NCBI GenBank assembly: GCA_937892915.1
Contig: CALBIC010000180.1
Location: 1-10,477, forward strand
Direction of reading: 5' to 3'
Length of the DNA stretch: 10,477 nucleotides
DNA from: UBA5972 sp002430125
GTDB lineage: Bacteria; Pseudomonadota; Alphaproteobacteria; Rhodobacterales; Rhodobacteraceae
The notes beneath the pieces are model-generated. The model saw nothing but the letters and a program-made list of their open reading frames with translations. It was not told where the DNA came from and searched no databases. Below, in pieces: positions 1-6,450 of the stretch (positions within the stretch are counted from its first letter, which is position 1; every line of letters starts with the position of its first letter). The position numbers were made by a program, and so were the translations under genes.

Positions 1-1
1 G

Positions 2-1114
2 CTAGGCGCGCTCCACATCCGACCCTACCTGATGCGCCAGACTCAATTCCGCCACTTCTCGCGGGGCATTGGCCACTTCAGACGCCCAATCCCGGAAGGT
101 AGATCGGAAACCGTGAACCGTAACACCTGCGATCTTCATCCGTCGCAACAACATCAACATCAACATCAACATCGACATATTCGAAAGTGGATTGTGGCGT
201 TTCTGACCTTCAAACACATACTCAGACTGCATCGCACGCAAAGGTTCGATAATAGCCAGCATTTCGTCTGTCAGAGGCACCCGGTGGTCATTGTCGGTTT
301 TCATTCGTTCAGCTGGGCAGGTCCAGAGTCGAGCCTCAACATCAACTTCAGGCCACTTCATTCCCAAGACTTCGCCGGTACGTGATCCTGTCAGGCAAGT
401 GAACCTCAGCGCCTTGGCGGCCATTGCGTTGCGTGTTTTCAGATCCGCATAGAAATCTGGTACATCCTGCCAGGCCATCGCTAAATGATGTACATGCTTT
501 TTTCCAACTTTAGGCAAGACATTGGCATTGTTGATTTCAGACACTGGATTTTCACCAGCCCTGAAACCTTTGGATTTAGCGACATCAAGAATGGATTTTA
601 TTCTTTGTGCCAGACGCCGGGCAGTTTCGTGTTTGGAAGTCCAAATAGGTGACAAGACCGAAAGAACTTCCGGCTGCCCTATGTCTGACACCAGCAATGC
701 TCCAATTTTTGGAAAGGCGTGGTCTTGAATTGTCTTGAGCCACTGACGACCGTGTTTTTCGCTCCGCCACGTCGGCAGGCGTTCCAACTGCACATGCTCA
801 GCCATCTCTGCGAATGTCGGTATATCTCGTTTTGCATTGTGACGAGGATTTAGACCGCGAACTGCCAGACGGCGATATTCGAGGGATTTCTCACGCGCTT
901 CTGAGATTGATACTAGAGTGGTACTACCAAGTCCGAAATCAGTCCTTAGTGGCCCACCCTTGCGATTCTTTTGCCCTTTGACGGTTATGCGAACGATCCA
1001 ACTACGCGCACCTGTTGGCTTTACAACAAGGAAAAGCCCATTTCAATCACTGTGTCTGCCAGTTGGAAGTGTGCTTAGTGAGATCTTTTTAAGTTTGCCT
1101 TTGAGAGCTGACAA
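2..1114 (-). pseudogene. P4-type tyrosine integrase, inactivated by two stop codons
   Basis: This is a site-specific recombinase that would insert and excise a genomic island. Read on the minus strand from a possible TTG start at 1112-1114, one continuous frame covers the N-terminal DUF4102-like domain, the core-binding domain and the catalytic domain. The frame is broken by TGA at 1043-1045 (context GRHSD-stop-NGLFLVV, where relatives have DGNGL) and ends at TAG at 2-4. The stretch after the TGA keeps the catalytic Arg (TGSRTGE, codon 380-382), the Lys of ERMKTD, HGFR and the second His of LSLAHQVG. The next expected motif is VERAY-R-S-D with the nucleophilic Tyr, and the TAG falls exactly on that Tyr codon. 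No ATG or good ribosome binding site precedes the frame. The longest uninterrupted ATG-started part is 2-805 (267 codons), which lacks the N-terminal domain. A functional protein is very unlikely unless stops are suppressed or the sequence has errors. The family call is secure; the exact 5' end is not. Confidence 0.88.
147..173. repeat. Hexanucleotide tandem repeat (AACATC)4 inside the integrase
   Basis: Four perfect copies of AACATC occupy 150-173, preceded by a partial AAC at 147-149. On the coding (minus) strand they encode alternating Met and Leu, giving SMLMLMLMLLRRM just before the HGFR catalytic box. Relatives recalled from this family have a shorter segment of the SNMAMLMLLRRM type, so roughly two extra units (four residues) appear to have been gained, probably by replication slippage. 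The repeat itself is directly visible; the expansion is inferred. Confidence 0.8.
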
Positions 1115-1264
1115 CGACCAGTTACCACAATAATTACCACACAACGTATACAGTTCACTGTTATTGAAAACAACCCAACAGAACAACGAGCGGCGAATAC
1201 ATCATTAAAACAAGGCAGTTTGCGGATTCGGTGAGAATGAAGGAGAATGAGGGAAATTCAAAGA
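1115..1264. other. Element edge between integrase and tRNA-Glu, with short direct repeats
   Basis: This 150-base noncoding stretch separates the integrase frame from the tRNA 3' end. It contains TTACCACA twice (1122-1129 and 1134-1141, 12 bp apart start to start) next to the presumed integrase start. It also contains GAGAATGA twice (1233-1240 and 1243-1250, 10 bp apart) close to the tRNA. Positioned short direct repeats flanking an integrase gene can be arm-type binding sites for the recombinase, which is the likeliest reading of the first pair. No coding region was recognised. The stretch should include or border one attachment junction (attL or attR). Confidence 0.45.
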
Positions 1265-1339
1265 TGGCAGTCCCTAGGGGAGTCGAACCCCTCTTTTCAG
1301 GTTGAAAACCTGACGTCCTAACCGATAGACGAAGGGACC
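1265..1339 (-). tRNA. tRNA-Glu (anticodon TTC)
   Basis: The minus strand folds into a full cloverleaf. The acceptor stem is GGTCCCT paired with AGGGACT, ending in a G1-U72 wobble. The anticodon arm is TCAGG-TTTTCAA-CCTGA with anticodon TTC, and the T arm is GAGGGGTTCGACTCCCCT. The discriminator base is G and CCA is encoded at 1265-1267, giving 75 bases in total. It decodes GAA and GAG. It lies 79 bases downstream of recJ on the same strand and has its own plausible promoter. The broken integrase begins about 150 bases past its 3' end, the classical arrangement when an element has integrated into a tRNA 3' end while rebuilding an intact gene. Confidence 0.96.
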
Positions 1340-1357
1340 GCGATCTTTGTGGAGGGC

Positions 1358-1386
1358 GTTTTAGTCGCTAGGACTGCGCCGCGCAA
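1358..1386 (-). promoter_or_regulatory. Candidate sigma-70 promoter of tRNA-Glu
   Basis: On the minus strand, TTGCGC (1381-1386) and TAAAAC (1358-1363) are separated by exactly 17 bases. That places a transcription start roughly 10 bases upstream of the tRNA 5' end. Spacing and position fit a housekeeping promoter for a stable RNA gene; this is inferred from sequence alone. Confidence 0.45.
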
Positions 1387-1400
1387 GGGGTTATTTGGGC

Positions 1401-1415
1401 CTAAATTCGATTTAG
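1401..1415 (-). terminator. Weak hairpin after recJ
   Basis: CTAAAT and ATTTAG form a perfect 6-bp stem around a 3-base loop, starting four bases after the recJ stop codon. The stem is AT-rich and no clear U tract follows, so it would be a poor intrinsic terminator. It may only protect the mRNA 3' end. Confidence 0.25.
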
Positions 1416-1418
1416 TGT

Positions 1419-3161
1419 CTATGCCCGCACGGCATCTTCAACACGCAGTTTTGGTTTGCTGCGCCCGCCCCACGTATCAATCTCTAGGCGGCCTGCGACA
1501 TGGAAAATCGCGCCGTCATGGGCCTCCAGCATTGGGCCAAGTGGTCCATCAAATGCCTGAAACGCAATTGCATCAATCCGCCCGCGTGATTCGTCTTCAA
1601 ATGTCAGGCGCAGGTGGTTCTCGCCAGCCCGTTTCGCAAACGCGACCCGGACCGATGGAAGGGCAAATCGCGGGGCTGGGGCGCCGGCCCCAAACGGCCC
1701 GGCCCGTTCCAGTTGTTCGATCAGATCAACTGTAATAGCCGAAGGCATAAGTGCAGCATCCAGTTTCAGGTCTGCCGGTCCGGCTTGATCGGCACCCTGT
1801 TGGGCCAGTAATTCCCCAAGGCGTGCCATGGCCGGTTCCAGCATCGCGCGGGTCAGACTAAGGCCGGCCGCCATTTTATGCCCGCCGCCTTTGATCAGCA
1901 ATCCTTCGGCGGTTAATCGCGCGATGGCTGAGCCAAGATCAATGCCATTGATCGAACGCCCGGATCCTTTGCCGTCATCACCATCAAAACCGATGACAAT
2001 TGCCGGGCGATTGGTTGCTTCTTTCAGGCGTGCTGCGACGATACCAACCACGCCGGGATGCCAGCCATCGCCAGCGGCCCAAACCAAGGGTCCATCCAAA
2101 GGCCGGGTTTCAGCCTGCGCGCTGGCCAACGCGCGGACATAGGTTTCGATCTCGCGTCGTTCGGTGTTAAGCACGTCAAGTCGCTGGGCAAGCGCCGCTG
2201 CCTCGTGCGGGTCCGTCGTCGCAAGCAGTCGCGCGCCCAGGTCGGCCTGCCCGATGCGGCCGCCTGCATTGATCCTTGGGCCCAGCAGGAACCCAAGATG
2301 ATAGGCCGACGGCGCGCTGTCCATTCGCGCAATATCTGTTAAAGCCGTTATCCCAACGCGGGCACGTCTGGCCATGACTTTCAAGCCTTGCCGGACAAAT
2401 GCCCGATTAAGATCGCGCAGTTGCGCCACATCCGCGACCGTTGCCAGCGCGACCAGATCCAGCAGTTGTATCAAATCGGGCGGCGATTTCCCTGATGAAC
2501 GCAGGCCCCGATTGGCCTCGACCAGCAGCATGAAAACCACACCGGCGGCACAAAGATACCCAAGATCGCCGGTTTCATCCTGCCGGTTTGGATTGACCAC
2601 AGCCAGCGCGGGCGGCAGCGTTTCGCCGCCCAAATGATGATCCAAAACGATAACATCGCAAGGGGCCGCTGCCGCAATAGGGCCGTGCGACAGAGTTCCG
2701 CAATCAACGCAAATTATCAGGCTGTGATCTTGTGCGAGTGCGTGCATCGCTTCGTCGTTAGGGCCATATCCTTCGTCGATCCTGTCAGGAATATAGAGCG
2801 TTGCCCGCAGGTCAAATTGTTTGAGCCATGTCAGCAACAAGGCGGCAGATGCGCCGCCGTCAACATCGTAATCCGCAAAGATCGCAATGCGTTCACGCGA
2901 TTGAAGTGCCTGCAACAAACGTGCGGCGGCCTTTTCCATGTCTTTCATGCTGCGCGGATCGGGCATTAAGTTCTTCAACGACGGTTCCAGAAAGTCCGCG
3001 GCATTTTCGCCGGTCACACCGCGTCGTGCCAAGACCTGACACAAGGCTTGCGGCAGGCCGGTTGCTTGCTGCAAGGCCTGTGCCCGCCGGTCTTGTTCGA
3101 TGTCCGGCCCGATCCAACGGCGCCCGGTTGCAGAATGTTCCACTGCCAGAAAGGCGGCCAT
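1419..3161 (-). CDS. recJ: Single-stranded-DNA-specific 5'-3' exonuclease RecJ
   Basis: RecJ degrades single-stranded DNA 5' to 3' in RecF-pathway recombination, mismatch repair and base excision repair, using divalent metal ions held by DHH-family motifs. The 580-residue product shows these in order: DYDVDG (97-102), VDCG (152-155), DHH (174-176), LVALATVADV (236-245), GPRINAGGR (294-302), and the DHHA1 domain with GSGRSINGIDL (about 399-409) and GGGH (425-428). The C-terminal 100 or so residues should be the OB-like RecJ domain. The length is normal for alphaproteobacterial RecJ. The ATG at 3159-3161 is preceded by AGGA at a suitable distance. It lies 79 bases downstream of hom on the same strand and may share its transcript. 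All catalytic motifs appear intact. Confidence 0.97.
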   Translation of the reverse strand: MAAFLAVEHSATGRRWIGPDIEQDRRAQALQQATGLPQALCQVLARRGVTGENAADFLEPSLKNLMPDPRSMKDMEKAAARLLQALQSRERIAIFADYDVDGGASAALLLTWLKQFDLRATLYIPDRIDEGYGPNDEAMHALAQDHSLIICVDCGTLSHGPIAAAAPCDVIVLDHHLGGETLPPALAVVNPNRQDETGDLGYLCAAGVVFMLLVEANRGLRSSGKSPPDLIQLLDLVALATVADVAQLRDLNRAFVRQGLKVMARRARVGITALTDIARMDSAPSAYHLGFLLGPRINAGGRIGQADLGARLLATTDPHEAAALAQRLDVLNTERREIETYVRALASAQAETRPLDGPLVWAAGDGWHPGVVGIVAARLKEATNRPAIVIGFDGDDGKGSGRSINGIDLGSAIARLTAEGLLIKGGGHKMAAGLSLTRAMLEPAMARLGELLAQQGADQAGPADLKLDAALMPSAITVDLIEQLERAGPFGAGAPAPRFALPSVRVAFAKRAGENHLRLTFEDESRGRIDAIAFQAFDGPLGPMLEAHDGAIFHVAGRLEIDTWGGRSKPKLRVEDAVRA

Positions 3162-3240
3162 TGGGGTTCCTATTTAGGCGGATGCGGTTTTTCTCAGTCA
3201 GTCTGGCTGCTAAGCCCGCCTTACTCAAGCAAAACCCGGT

Positions 3241-4527
3241 TCAGACTTCTTCGATGCGGATCGCGACGGGGTCTTCCAGTGACACGCCGGTGGATGCGAT
3301 ACCCGCGAGCGCATGGTCAAGCTCGGAGCGTGTGGTTTTATGGGTGACCACAAGAACCGGCGCAACCGTGTCGGTATGTGCGTTTTGGCGCATCCTGTCG
3401 ATGGAAACCCCGGCATCCGCCAGTGCGCGCGTCACTTTGGCCAAGGCACCGGGTGCATCTTTCAGGGTCAACCGCAGGTAAAACGCCGCGGGTGCCGAAG
3501 CCTGTGCCGTTTGACAGGTCAGCAGACTGCTGGCCGGTTGGCCAAAGGTAGAAATGCGATTTCCACGGGCAATATCAATGACATCCCCCATCACCGCGGA
3601 AGCAGTCGGGCCTTCACCGGCACCAGCGCCGCGCAGCACGATCTGGCCGCAAGCATCGCCTTCAATCACCACCATATTGGCGGCGTTTTGCAACTGACCC
3701 AAGGGGCTGTCGGCCGGCACGAGGCAGGGTTGCATGCGCTGTTCCAGCCCCCGGCCGGTCATTTGCGCCACGCCTAACAGTTTGATCCGAAAGCCCATAT
3801 CGCGTGCTTGGTTGATGTCAGTGATTGAAATGCGCTGAATACCTTCCAGTTCCACGCCGTCAAAATTGACTTTGGTGCCAAAAGCGATTGACGCCAGCAG
3901 TGACAATTTATGCCCGGCATCAATGCCACCGACATCAAGGTTCGGGTCAGCCTCGAGATATCCAAGCGCCTTGGCATCTGCAAAAACCGTATCATATGGC
4001 ACGCCTTCGTTTTCCATGCGGGTCAGGATGTAATTGCAAGTGCCGTTCATCACGCCCATCACCCGCAAAATCCGGTTTCCGGCCAAACTTTCGCTTAAAA
4101 CTTTAATCGCTGGAATCGCCCCTGCAACGGCGGCCTCAAACCGCAAGGAGACGTTTTTGGCTTCGGCGGCTTCAGCCAGGGCTTGGCCGTGCACGGCCAG
4201 CATCGCTTTGTTGGCGGTAACCACATGCTTGCCCGCCGCGATTGCCGCTTCGACCGAGGCCTTGGCGGGGCCATTTTCGCCCCCCATCAATTCGATGAAC
4301 ACATCCACATCGTCCCGCTTGGCCAAAGCAACCGGATCGTCTTCCCACGCATAGGGCGTCAAATCGATGCCCCGATCACGCTTGCGCGAACGTGCGGAAA
4401 CCGCAGAAATGCTGATCGGGCGACCAGTCCGGCGCGTCAGCATTTCTGCGTGTTTTTCAACGATTTTGACGGTGCCGGTGCCGACAGTTCCAAGGCCAGC
4501 AATTCCAAGGCGCAAGGGATTAGTCAT
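3241..4527 (-). CDS. hom: Homoserine dehydrogenase
   Basis: This enzyme reduces aspartate semialdehyde to homoserine with NAD(P)H, at the branch leading to threonine, methionine and isoleucine in the cytosol. The 428-residue protein begins with a Rossmann fold carrying GLGTVG (11-16). It contains the TANKAML segment (104-110) and the catalytic-domain motif DPNLDVGGIDAGHK, whose Asp203 and Lys207 match the conserved catalytic pair. It ends with an ACT domain (about 350-425, LTLKDAPGALAKV), which usually mediates feedback inhibition by threonine. The length is that of the monofunctional enzyme; there is no aspartokinase fusion. The start is supported by GGAG about nine bases upstream. recJ follows directly on the same strand. 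Confidence 0.97.
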   Translation of the reverse strand: MTNPLRLGIAGLGTVGTGTVKIVEKHAEMLTRRTGRPISISAVSARSRKRDRGIDLTPYAWEDDPVALAKRDDVDVFIELMGGENGPAKASVEAAIAAGKHVVTANKAMLAVHGQALAEAAEAKNVSLRFEAAVAGAIPAIKVLSESLAGNRILRVMGVMNGTCNYILTRMENEGVPYDTVFADAKALGYLEADPNLDVGGIDAGHKLSLLASIAFGTKVNFDGVELEGIQRISITDINQARDMGFRIKLLGVAQMTGRGLEQRMQPCLVPADSPLGQLQNAANMVVIEGDACGQIVLRGAGAGEGPTASAVMGDVIDIARGNRISTFGQPASSLLTCQTAQASAPAAFYLRLTLKDAPGALAKVTRALADAGVSIDRMRQNAHTDTVAPVLVVTHKTTRSELDHALAGIASTGVSLEDPVAIRIEEV

Positions 4528-4591
4528 GTGTCAGTCTCCGGGACGAGGGTCATTCATCGCGCCGTGTTAACGGGATTTTCTGACTGGCGCA

Positions 4592-4605
4592 ACGCCATGC
4601 GGCGT
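4592..4605. other. Small hairpin in the hom upstream region
   Basis: ACGCC-ATGC-GGCGT forms a perfect 5-bp stem with a 4-base loop, between the end of the lipoprotein gene and hom. It could attenuate read-through from the lipoprotein gene into hom or sit in the hom leader. No U tract follows on the minus strand, and no leader peptide was recognised. Confidence 0.25.
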
Positions 4606-4644
4606 GTCGTTTCAGCACTGCTGACACTCAAACGTTCGGCGGGT

Positions 4645-4911
4645 TTATGAAGTTGATGCCCGCAAAGCGCGGGCGCGGCGGCGCAATTGGACAAGGCGAG
4701 CCTGCAAAGATCGCGCCTCGGCTTCTGCTTTGGCTGGATCTGTTTCGGCTTCGCCCAAAATCTGGTTGATCGGAAGGAACCCCAACCAAGATGTGTTGCG
4801 CGGCACCGGCACGAAACCCGCCTCTTTTGTTACTTTGGACAAGCCGGTTCCGCAGCCTGAAAGGGCGAGTGACAGGCCAAGAATGACGGCGATTATGCGC
4901 GTGGTTTTCAT
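4645..4911 (-). CDS. Small lipoprotein of unknown function
   Basis: This 88-residue protein has a basic N-terminus (MKTTR), a hydrophobic stretch and the lipobox LSGC, with the lipidated cysteine at residue 20, so signal peptidase II should release a mature chain of about 69 residues. The residue after Cys is Gly, which does not give inner-membrane retention, so outer-membrane sorting is expected. The mature part has a Pro/Trp-containing segment (PRNTSWLGFLPINQIL) followed by a charged Ala/Arg-rich helix, likely amphipathic or a short coiled coil. I do not recognise the family. It lies upstream of hom on the same strand, with 117 bases between, and divergent from the TetR-family gene. The ribosome binding site is weak. 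The lipobox makes a real gene likely; the role is unknown. Confidence 0.8.
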   Translation of the reverse strand: MKTTRIIAVILGLSLALSGCGTGLSKVTKEAGFVPVPRNTSWLGFLPINQILGEAETDPAKAEAEARSLQARLVQLRRRARALRASTS

Positions 4912-5015
4912 TGGTATGGATCAACTGCCTTAAGACGGAAAACTTGTGTGACTCTAAGGTAGCCCCCGACGTTTTAGCAAGCAATTGCGGAAATATTTTG
5001 CGGGAGGCTGGGAAA

Positions 5016-5029
5016 TGAACGATTGTTCA
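5016..5029. promoter_or_regulatory. Palindromic operator candidate, TGAAC-N4-GTTCA
   Basis: TGAACGATTGTTCA has perfect 5-bp arms around a 4-bp centre. It lies 25 bases ahead of the TetR-family start codon and just upstream of its ribosome binding site (GGAGG, 5046-5050). Size, symmetry and location fit an autoregulatory operator for a TetR dimer. Because the region is shared with the divergent lipoprotein gene, that gene could also be controlled. The palindrome is seen; the binding is inferred. Confidence 0.5.
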
Positions 5030-5054
5030 GTTAACCTCTGAAGGTGGAGGACCA

Positions 5055-5642
5055 ATGGCACGCAAGACTGGATCACATTCAGATATAACTGGACCGCGGG
5101 TGCGGCAGGCGGCCCTGAAACTGTTTGCGCAAAAGGGCTATGCCGCCGTTTCGATGCGCCAGATTGCAACCGAGGTTGGTCTGCAAGCCGGTGCGCTTTA
5201 TCTTTATACGCCTGACAAACAGGCCTTGCTTTATGAATTGATGAAAGACCACCTGGAAGAATTGTTGGCGGCTTGGCAGCTTTTGCCGGATGCTGGCGAT
5301 CCAAATGAACGTTTGCAACAATTTACCCGGTTTCACATCCTGTATCACCTCGACCGGCCAGAATCGGTTTTTGTCGCCTATATGGAGTTGCGCAATCTAA
5401 CGCCCGACAATTTTACCCGTATTGAAGCTTTGCGGCGATCATATGAGAACGAGCTTGAGAAAATCCTGATAGACGGGCAGGCGTTGGGGCAGTTTCGTGT
5501 CCCTGATACCAAATTGGCCGCTTTGGCAGTCATTGCGATGCTGACCGGGGTTAACACTTGGTACCGTCAGGGTGGTCGGTTAAGCCGCGTGACTGTTGCC
5601 GATATCTATTGGGATATGGTGCGAAAAGCAGTGGCCGCGTAA
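5055..5642 (+). CDS. TetR/AcrR-family transcriptional regulator
   Basis: This 195-residue protein has an N-terminal helix-turn-helix of the TetR type. VRQAALKLFAQKGYAAVSM (from about residue 16) is followed by RQIATEVGLQAGALYLYTPDKQALLYEL, the recognition-helix region in which family members have a G-x-LY-x-(Y/H)F-x-x-K-x-x-L pattern. The C-terminal two thirds are helical and would form the ligand and dimer domain; the ligand cannot be told from sequence. Members are usually repressors released by a small molecule. GGTGGAGG stands just before the ATG, a strong ribosome binding site that decides the start. The gene is divergent from the lipoprotein gene and converges on the HAD gene with only 7 bp between stop codons. 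A palindrome upstream suggests autoregulation. No obvious target such as an efflux pump or acyl-CoA gene lies nearby. Confidence 0.93.
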   Translation: MARKTGSHSDITGPRVRQAALKLFAQKGYAAVSMRQIATEVGLQAGALYLYTPDKQALLYELMKDHLEELLAAWQLLPDAGDPNERLQQFTRFHILYHLDRPESVFVAYMELRNLTPDNFTRIEALRRSYENELEKILIDGQALGQFRVPDTKLAALAVIAMLTGVNTWYRQGGRLSRVTVADIYWDMVRKAVAA

Positions 5643-5649
5643 CCTTTTA

Positions 5650-6435
5650 TTAGGCGGCAGAGGCGTGTCTGACCGTGGCAGTCGCCCGGCCATGCCAAAG
5701 ATTTAGCGCCGCCAATGTCACATGCCCAATCCCTTTTGCGTCGCCCCTGAGAACGGAAAATGGTGCCGCCGGATGGCCAAGATCACTGAGCACCAATTCT
5801 GCGTCGCGAAAGGATTCGCCCTGCCAATAGTGCCCGGGTGTGGCAATCACGGTCATCCCAAGACGGGCCGCAGCGGCACAACCCGCACCTGAATCATCAA
5901 TCGCCAGACAATCTGATGCCGACACCGACAACTTGGCCAGACATTGGCGATAGGCCGCAGCAAGAGAATGAGTTTTCAGGTCTTCTGCCGCCACGCTGGC
6001 GGTTATCGCATTCAGCATATCAAACCCAAAACGGTTGAAAATCAGGGTTTCAAATTCCAGCCGTGGGCCAATTGAGCACAGGGCGAGTTTCACCCGCCCT
6101 GTCATAGCTTCGCCCATCAACCTTGCAATGCCGGGTCGCAGTTGGGCGGCTCCGGCTTCCAAAAGGTTGCGATAGATGGTCTGTTGGCGGCGGTGGATTT
6201 GTTCCAGCGCGCCGTTCTTTGACATATTGTTAACGATTTCCGGCTGGCGCAGATGGGCATAATAGGCGGCTTCACCGCCCTGAACAGACCCGGCGAGTAT
6301 TTCCTGAAACACCGCGCGGCCCCAAACCCAATCCAGACCGATTTCAGCGAAGGCTTGATTAAAGGCGGCGCGCTTTACGTCCGCCGTTTCCGCGATGGTT
6401 CCATCGACGTCCAGTATCAATGCCTTCAATGCCAT
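5650..6435 (-). CDS. HAD-superfamily phosphatase, CbbY/phosphoglycolate-phosphatase-like
   Basis: This 261-residue cytosolic hydrolase has all four HAD motifs. These are DVDGT (9-13, with Asp9 as nucleophile and Asp11 as general acid/base), the Ser of ALCSIG (Ser121), the Lys of EDLKTH (Lys154), and AIDDSGAG with Asp180/Asp181. Residues 17-90 form an alpha-helical cap of the CbbY/beta-phosphoglucomutase-like type. ETADVKRAAFNQAFAEIGLDWVW resembles CbbY proteins, which dephosphorylate sugar phosphates such as xylulose-1,5-bisphosphate, but substrate cannot be assigned. Motif II has Ser rather than the commoner Thr, which is tolerated in the family. The ATG is preceded by AAGGGG. It lies 133 bases downstream of glyA on the same strand and may be co-transcribed with it. 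No RuBisCO gene is in view. Confidence 0.9.
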   Translation of the reverse strand: MALKALILDVDGTIAETADVKRAAFNQAFAEIGLDWVWGRAVFQEILAGSVQGGEAAYYAHLRQPEIVNNMSKNGALEQIHRRQQTIYRNLLEAGAAQLRPGIARLMGEAMTGRVKLALCSIGPRLEFETLIFNRFGFDMLNAITASVAAEDLKTHSLAAAYRQCLAKLSVSASDCLAIDDSGAGCAAAARLGMTVIATPGHYWQGESFRDAELVLSDLGHPAAPFSVLRGDAKGIGHVTLAALNLWHGRATATVRHASAA

Positions 6436-6450
6436 TTCAGCCCCTTTACC

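Noticed and set aside
145..175. CRISPR-like array or regulatory satellite at the AACATC repeat
   Set aside because: The repeat is a pure hexamer without spacers and lies inside a coding frame that it preserves. It is a microsatellite, not an array.
2..1045. Recoding of the TGA or TAG (selenocysteine, pyrrolysine or programmed read-through) in the integrase
   Set aside because: Tyrosine integrases are not known to use recoded residues. No SECIS-like structure was evident after the TGA, and TAG serves as a normal stop in recJ here. Simple decay is the better explanation.
918..1133. Plus-strand open frame of 71 codons opposite the integrase N-terminus
   Set aside because: The minus strand clearly encodes the DUF4102-like domain here, while the plus frame has no recognisable motif or ribosome binding site. 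It is a shadow.
2058..2342. Several long frames opposite recJ, hom, glyA and the multicopper oxidase
   Set aside because: Antisense frames are common in fairly GC-rich genes. None showed domains, sensible starts or their own ribosome binding sites.
4628..4984. Alternative 118-codon minus-strand frame overlapping the lipoprotein gene
   Set aside because: It lacks a signal or domain, while the overlapping frame at 4645-4911 has a textbook lipobox. Only one is likely to be real.
5613..5662. Bidirectional terminator between the convergent TetR and HAD genes
   Set aside because: Only 7 bp separate the stop codons. The nearest inverted repeat (GCCGC and GCGGC, about 16 bases apart) is too weak to claim.
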